Origin: Kitasatospora sp. MMS16-BH015
Lineage (GTDB): Bacteria > Actinomycetota > Actinomycetes > Streptomycetales > Streptomycetaceae
Reading direction: 5' to 3'
NCBI RefSeq assembly: GCF_002943525.1
Contig: NZ_CP025394.1
Coordinates: 496,001 to 560,000 of the forward strand
DNA: 64,000 bases
Positions 60,157 to 64,000 of the stretch are shown in pieces (the first letter of the stretch is position 1; every line of letters begins with the position of its first letter). The notes under the pieces are model-generated. The model was not told where the DNA came from and ran no database searches. It worked only from the letters and a program-made list of their open reading frames with translations. Position numbers and translations under genes: made by a program.

Positions 60157-60741
60157 ATGCCACGACCACGGGAGTTCGAGCCGGAGCAGGTCCTGGAGGC
60201 GGCCATGCGGCGCTTCTGGGAGCGCGGCTACCGGGCCACCTCCATCGAAGACCTGGTGAAGGCCACGGGGGTCAAGCCGGGGAGCATCTACAGCGCCTTC
60301 CCCGGCGGCAAGCGGGCGCTCTTCCTCAAGTCGCTGGAGCGCTACTCGAAGCTGATCGTCCCGCAGAAGCTCGGCGAGCTCGACTCCCCCGCCGCCTCGG
60401 TCGCCGAGGTGCGCGGGTACTTCGACGGCCTGGTCCGCGATCTGACCAGCCCCGAGGGCCGGCAGGGCTGCCTGCTGGTCAACACCGCGATCGAGGACGC
60501 CGCCGAGGACGACGAGGCCGCCGCCGTGGTCCGTGGCCACCTGGCCCGACTGGAAGACCGCATGACCCGCGCCCTGCGCACCGCGCAGCGGCGCGGCGAG
60601 GTGCGGGAGGGGCTCGACCCGGCCGGTTCGGCCCGGCTCCTGGTCGCCACCGCCCAGGGGCTGATGGTGGTCGGGAAGGCCAATCCGGACGAGACCGTGC
60701 TGCGGGCCATCGTCGACAACGCCTTCGCCGGGCTGCACTGA
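60157..60741 (+). CDS. TetR-family regulator
   Basis: A 194-residue TetR protein. The N-terminal HTH is VLEAAMRRFWERGYRATSIE followed by DLVKATGVKPGSIYSAFPGGKRALFLKSLERY, and the C-terminal domain contains GCLLVNTAIEDAAEDDEAAA, as in the TetR_C_16/AcrR-like oxidoreductase regulators. It is separated from the downstream oxidoreductase gene by a strong terminator but shares the same operator, so it represses both itself and that gene. Confidence 0.88.
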   Translation: MPRPREFEPEQVLEAAMRRFWERGYRATSIEDLVKATGVKPGSIYSAFPGGKRALFLKSLERYSKLIVPQKLGELDSPAASVAEVRGYFDGLVRDLTSPEGRQGCLLVNTAIEDAAEDDEAAAVVRGHLARLEDRMTRALRTAQRRGEVREGLDPAGSARLLVATAQGLMVVGKANPDETVLRAIVDNAFAGLH

Positions 60742-60757
60742 CCCTTCCGCCCCCTGC

Positions 60758-60788
60758 GGGCCGCCACACCGCGTGGCGGCCGTTTTTT
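60758..60788 (+). terminator. Rho-independent terminator after the TetR gene
   Basis: A 9-bp stem (GGCCGCCAC / GTGGCGGCC) with a 5-nt loop is followed by TTTTTT. It is one of the few classical intrinsic terminators in the window. Confidence 0.9.
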
Positions 60789-60800
60789 CGGCCCCATAAA

Positions 60801-60814
60801 TGAACGACCATTCA
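60801..60814. promoter_or_regulatory. TetR operator, copy 2
   Basis: TGAACGACCATTCA, the inverted counterpart of copy 1: its reverse complement with flank, TTCTTGAATGGTCGTTCA, matches copy 1 except in the centre. It lies 54 bp upstream of the oxidoreductase start. Confidence 0.7.
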
Positions 60815-60867
60815 AGAACGACCCGCGAACCATCCGAGAACGTCCTTCGCGAACGGAGACAGCCACC

Positions 60868-61848
60868 ATGCGCGCCATCGTCATCTCCTCCCCCGGCGGC
60901 CCCGAGGTGCTCACCCACACCGAGCTGCCCGACCCGCACCCGGCCGAGGGTGAAGTCCTGGTCCGCGTCCGCGCGTTCGGCCTCAACCACGCCGAGACCT
61001 ACCTGCGCAGCGGGGCCTGGGGCGAGGTGGCCGAGGTCACCGGGATCGAGTGCGCCGGCGAGGTGCTGCAGGACCCGAGCGGGCGGCTCGCGGCCGGCAC
61101 GGCCGTGGTGGCCCTGCTCGGCGGGATGGGGCGGACCAGGAACGGCAGCTACGCCGAGCAGGTCACCGTGCCCGCGAGCAACGTGCTGCCGGTCCAGACC
61201 ACCCTTTCCTGGGCCGAGTTGGCCGCCGTCCCGGAGGTCTACGCGACCGCCTGGAGTGCGCTGCACGGCAATCTCGCGCTCCGCCCCGGCGAGACGGTGC
61301 TGGTCCGGGGCGCCACCTCCTCGCTGGGCCGGGCGGCCGTCGACTTGGCCCGCGACCACGGCGCCACCGTGCTGGCCACCACCCGCGACGCCGCCCGGGC
61401 CGGGCTGCTGCGGGAGTTCGGCGCCGACCGGGTGCTGGTGGACGACGGGCAGCTGGCCTCGCAGGTGCGGGAGCTGGGGCTCGCCGTGGACGCGGTGCTC
61501 GACATCGTGGGCAACAGCGTGCTGCGCGATTCGCTGGCCACCGTCCGCCCGCGCGGCCGGGTCTGCCAGCTCGGCTTCCTGGGCGGGCTCGCGCCGGTCG
61601 ACGCGTTCAACCCGCTCACCGATCTGCCCTCCGGCGTCCAACTGAGCTTCTTCGGCTCCGCGTTCGTCCTCGGCACGCCGGAGTTCCCGCTCACCGCGAT
61701 CCCGTTCGACACCATTCTGGCCAAGATCGCGGCCGGCCGGCTGCGGGCGGAGCCGGCCCGGGTGTTCGACTTCGCGGAGATCGTCGAGGCCCACCGGGTA
61801 ATGGCCTCCGGCACGGCGCTCGGCAAGCTGGTCGTCACGGTGGATTGA
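60868..61848 (+). CDS. Zinc-free medium-chain (quinone-type) oxidoreductase
   Basis: A 326-residue MDR-superfamily enzyme. The N-terminal domain has VRAFGLNHAETYLRSGAW without the zinc ligands of alcohol dehydrogenases. The NADPH fold is VLVRGATSSLGRAAVDLARD, and DIVGNSVLRDSL follows. It probably reduces quinones or enones. It is repressed by the upstream TetR through a shared operator. The ATG is chosen because the typical MRAIVI start follows immediately. Confidence 0.85.
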   Translation: MRAIVISSPGGPEVLTHTELPDPHPAEGEVLVRVRAFGLNHAETYLRSGAWGEVAEVTGIECAGEVLQDPSGRLAAGTAVVALLGGMGRTRNGSYAEQVTVPASNVLPVQTTLSWAELAAVPEVYATAWSALHGNLALRPGETVLVRGATSSLGRAAVDLARDHGATVLATTRDAARAGLLREFGADRVLVDDGQLASQVRELGLAVDAVLDIVGNSVLRDSLATVRPRGRVCQLGFLGGLAPVDAFNPLTDLPSGVQLSFFGSAFVLGTPEFPLTAIPFDTILAKIAAGRLRAEPARVFDFAEIVEAHRVMASGTALGKLVVTVD

Positions 61849-61927
61849 TTCGCGCCACTGGCGCCCGGCCGGCGGCGGGGGATATATCGTGGTCGCACCA
61901 TTCCAGTGCGAAGGGAACGAACTGCCC

Positions 61928-63469
61928 ATGACCGACGCGGAGTTCATCAGTGCCCCCGCCTTGATCCTCCGGTCCCTCGCCGCCACGCCCGAGCGACAGG
62001 TGATCGTCACCGCCGACGGCCTCGGCATCACCGCCCTCGAGTTCACCACCGCCACCTGCCGGCTCGCGCACGAGCTGATCGCCCGGGGCGTCGGCCGGGG
62101 CGACACCGTCACCCTGCTCACCGGCAACACCGCCGAGGCGCTCGGCGCCCGCCACGCCGCCGGGCTGGCGGGCGCCCGGGTGGTGCACCTGTACGACGGC
62201 ATGAGCGCGCCCTCGCTGGCCCGGATCGTGGCCAGCGTGGACACCACCGTGCTGCTGGTGGACGCCGAACGGTACGCGGACGCCGCCGAGTTGCTCCCGC
62301 TGATCGAGGTGCCGACCGTGCTCACCCTGGGCCCCGGCCCGGCGGGCATCGGGCCGGACGTGACGGCCGCCGCCGCGCACCGGCCGGCCACCCCGCCCGC
62401 CGTCGAGATCCTGCCCGAGGACGACATCGGCATCCGGCACACCGGCGGCACCACCGGCATCCCCAAGGGCGTGCTCAGCCTGCACGGGCCCTACCGCCGC
62501 GCCTTCGACCTCGACCTCGGCTTCGGCGGCGACGCCCGGTTCCTGGTCGCCACCCCGCTGGCCCACATGGCCGGCGTCTTCGCCGACCTGACGCTCCACC
62601 ACGGCGGCACGGTGGTGCTCCAGCGCTCCTTCGACCCCGGCGAGGTGCTGGCCGCCGTCGAGCGCGAGCGGATCACCTTCCTCTGGACGCTGCCGCCGCT
62701 GCTCCACCAGCTGCTCGACCACCCGGCGATCGGCCGCACCGACCTCTCCAGCCTGCGCCACCTGGTCTACGGCGGCTGCGCGGCCTCGCCCGCCCGGATC
62801 CGGGAGGCGATCGGGGCGTTCGGCCCGGTCCTGGTCGGCGCCTACGGGATGTCCGAGGCCCAGGTGATCTCCCTGCTCTCCCCGCCGGAGCACGACCGGA
62901 TCAAACCCGGCGACCCGGTGCCGGTCGGCCGCCCCTCCCCCGGCGTGGAGGTGGAGATCCGGGCCGAGGACGGCCGCCCGCTGCCCACCGGCGAGCACGG
63001 GGCGGTGCACGTGCGCTCCGGCGGCCTGATGGCCGGGTACTGGAAGCAGCCGGAGCTCACCGCCCAGGTGCTGCGGGGTGGTTGGCTCGACACCGGCGAC
63101 CTCGGCTACTTCGACCAGGAGGGCTACCTCTACCTGGCCGACCGGGCCAAGGACCTGGTGATCGTGGTCGGCGGCCACGTCTACCCGACCGAGGTCGAGG
63201 AGCTGCTGCTCACCCACCCGGCCGTCGCCCGCTGCGCGGTCTTCGGCGTGCGGGACGACCAGGAGGTGGAGCACGTCCACGTCGCCGTCGTCCCCACCCC
63301 CGGCCTGCACCCCGAACTATCCTCCCTGCGAGCCTTCGTGACGGCTCGTCGAGGCCGGATCTACGCCCCAGACGCCCTCCACCTGGTCGAGGAGATCCCG
63401 CTGACCCCGGTCGGCAAGCCGGACCGCAAGCGGATGCGGGCCGAGCTGGCGAATCGGGAGCCCTTGTGA
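61928..63469 (+). CDS. AMP-dependent acyl-CoA synthetase/ligase
   Basis: A 513-residue ANL-superfamily ligase. The P-loop is IRHTGGTTGIPKGVLSLHG, then LVGAYGMSEAQV, the A8 region WLDTGDLGYFDQEGYLYLADRAKDLVIVVGGHVYP and the catalytic Lys in TPVGKPDRKRM. It activates a carboxylic acid as an acyl-AMP and transfers it to CoA; length and motifs fit fatty-acid or aryl-acid ligases. It is a single gene with no partners, so its product may serve a remote pathway. The ATG follows an AAGGGA site 11 bp upstream. Confidence 0.85.
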   Translation: MTDAEFISAPALILRSLAATPERQVIVTADGLGITALEFTTATCRLAHELIARGVGRGDTVTLLTGNTAEALGARHAAGLAGARVVHLYDGMSAPSLARIVASVDTTVLLVDAERYADAAELLPLIEVPTVLTLGPGPAGIGPDVTAAAAHRPATPPAVEILPEDDIGIRHTGGTTGIPKGVLSLHGPYRRAFDLDLGFGGDARFLVATPLAHMAGVFADLTLHHGGTVVLQRSFDPGEVLAAVERERITFLWTLPPLLHQLLDHPAIGRTDLSSLRHLVYGGCAASPARIREAIGAFGPVLVGAYGMSEAQVISLLSPPEHDRIKPGDPVPVGRPSPGVEVEIRAEDGRPLPTGEHGAVHVRSGGLMAGYWKQPELTAQVLRGGWLDTGDLGYFDQEGYLYLADRAKDLVIVVGGHVYPTEVEELLLTHPAVARCAVFGVRDDQEVEHVHVAVVPTPGLHPELSSLRAFVTARRGRIYAPDALHLVEEIPLTPVGKPDRKRMRAELANREPL

Positions 63470-63652
63470 GGTGAGCACGTCATCTGACGGTTCATCAGCT
63501 GTTCATGATCTCTTGTATGCCGGGGGCTGATCAACGGACTCAAGATCCGCATAGTGTGCCTACGCACCCCACGGTGGATCCACCGGGCTGGGGGCTCCCC
63601 CTCGTCAAGTCGCCTGCCACGAGCGTACGGCGACCTCACGAAAGGCATCACC

Positions 63653-64000
63653 ATGCGCAAGATCACGATCACGGCCGGCACCTTCGTCGCCGGCGCGGCC
63701 GCCCTGCTCCTCTCCACCGGAGTGGCGCAGGCGAGCGCCGAACGCGTGAGCACGCCCGTGCTGCTGGGCTCGCTACAGCTCGCCAAGACCGGGGCCGACG
63801 GCACCACCACCACGGCCTCGCTCAACTGCGTCCGCGGGATCGACGTCTACGGCCAGACCTACCTGGACGGCAACGGCACCGTCACCGACCCCACCGCGGC
63901 CTGCCAGGAACTGGCCGCGGTGAACGGTGACTTCACCCAGCTCAACGTGCACCCCAGCTGGCTGCCGACGGCCCAGGTCGCGCCGGTCACCGCCTCGGCC
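63653..64000 (+). CDS. Subtilisin inhibitor-like (SSI) secreted protein, partial
   Basis: The first 116 residues of a secreted protein, cut by the window end. A signal peptide (GTFVAGAAALLLSTGVAQASA) is followed by SLQLAKTGADGTTTTASLNC, TAACQELAAVNGDFTQLNV. This matches the Streptomyces subtilisin inhibitor family, including the first disulfide Cys pair. The reactive-site loop lies outside the window. Such proteins inhibit extracellular serine proteases and are secreted in bulk. The ATG is preceded by an AAAGG site. Confidence 0.8.
   Translation, partial: MRKITITAGTFVAGAAALLLSTGVAQASAERVSTPVLLGSLQLAKTGADGTTTTASLNCVRGIDVYGQTYLDGNGTVTDPTAACQELAAVNGDFTQLNVHPSWLPTAQVAPVTASA

Noticed and set aside
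1..64000. A polyketide or non-ribosomal peptide cluster, suggested by several oxidoreductases, ligases and an MFS exporter
   Set aside because: No ketosynthase, adenylation-condensation or terpene synthase genes are present, and the oxidoreductases are scattered single genes with their own regulators.
1..64000. tRNA genes, rRNA genes, integrase, transposase or attachment site
   Set aside because: Reading both strands I saw no cloverleaf-type gene, ribosomal sequence or recombinase protein.

Overview
The window is very GC-rich, with strong third-position GC bias, GTG/TTG starts, many 4-bp ATGA/GTGA gene overlaps, leaderless promoters, Tat signals, mycothiol-enzyme and SUKH/barstar families and a Streptomyces-type subtilisin inhibitor. 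It is a chromosomal segment of an actinomycete of the Streptomyces/Kitasatospora type. No rRNA, tRNA, CRISPR array, insertion sequence or integrase was found. About 53 genes are described; no gap between genes exceeds 300 bases.

Layout. (1) 1-8.2 kb holds aromatic-acid genes: pobA (4-hydroxybenzoate to protocatechuate), a LigJ-type 4-oxalomesaconate hydratase cut by the window edge (protocatechuate 4,5-cleavage branch), an IclR regulator, a cytosolic ModA-like binding protein, and a MarR-controlled four-gene operon (enoyl-CoA hydratase, acyl-CoA ligase, 3-hydroxyacyl-CoA dehydrogenase, amidohydrolase) that resembles CoA-dependent side-chain removal from hydroxycinnamates. (2) 8.3-15.6 kb holds two immunity-type genes (SUKH, barstar), a PucR regulator divergent from a Baeyer-Villiger-type monooxygenase, a mycothiol-dependent isomerase-family protein, and an SDR/LysR pair. 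(3) 15.6-26.8 kb is the most coherent and novel-looking region: an epimerase, an OmpR-type two-component system, a GT2-DUF2064 fusion, a methyltransferase, a GT87-like membrane transferase, a membrane molybdopterin oxidoreductase and an MTA phosphorylase. The gene set resembles the methylthioxylose locus of Mycobacterium tuberculosis (Rv0535-Rv0541c). I find six copies of one 20-bp motif, one in front of each transcription unit at an almost constant distance from the -10 box; five of the six units start without a leader.

(4) 26.8-31 kb holds a NarL-type two-component system and an MMPL exporter. (5) 31-45.6 kb is a run of secreted or envelope proteins: a DUF3344-like protein, MASE1 plus SpoIIE phosphatase, a GH31 enzyme with a PPC domain, a phospholipase D-like enzyme, a DacB/PBP4 peptidase, a Tat-exported PIG-L deacetylase with a lectin-like propeller, a GH43-like protein and an alpha/beta hydrolase. 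(6) 45.8-50.1 kb holds a TetR/SDR pair with two perfect operators, a lipoprotein and an MFS exporter. (7) 50.3-55.3 kb is a two-gene EACC1 / caspase-nSTAND-WD40 conflict module carrying four TTA codons, which suggests bldA-dependent expression. (8) 55.3-64 kb holds an RNase HI with an extra C-terminal domain, a large secreted DUF11-type protein, DUF5997 divergent from an orphan LysR-type sensor domain, a TetR/oxidoreductase pair sharing an operator, an AMP-dependent ligase and a truncated subtilisin inhibitor gene.

A second recurring pattern is minisatellite-like tandem repeats sitting at the 3' ends of genes or just beyond them, several translated as low-complexity tails.
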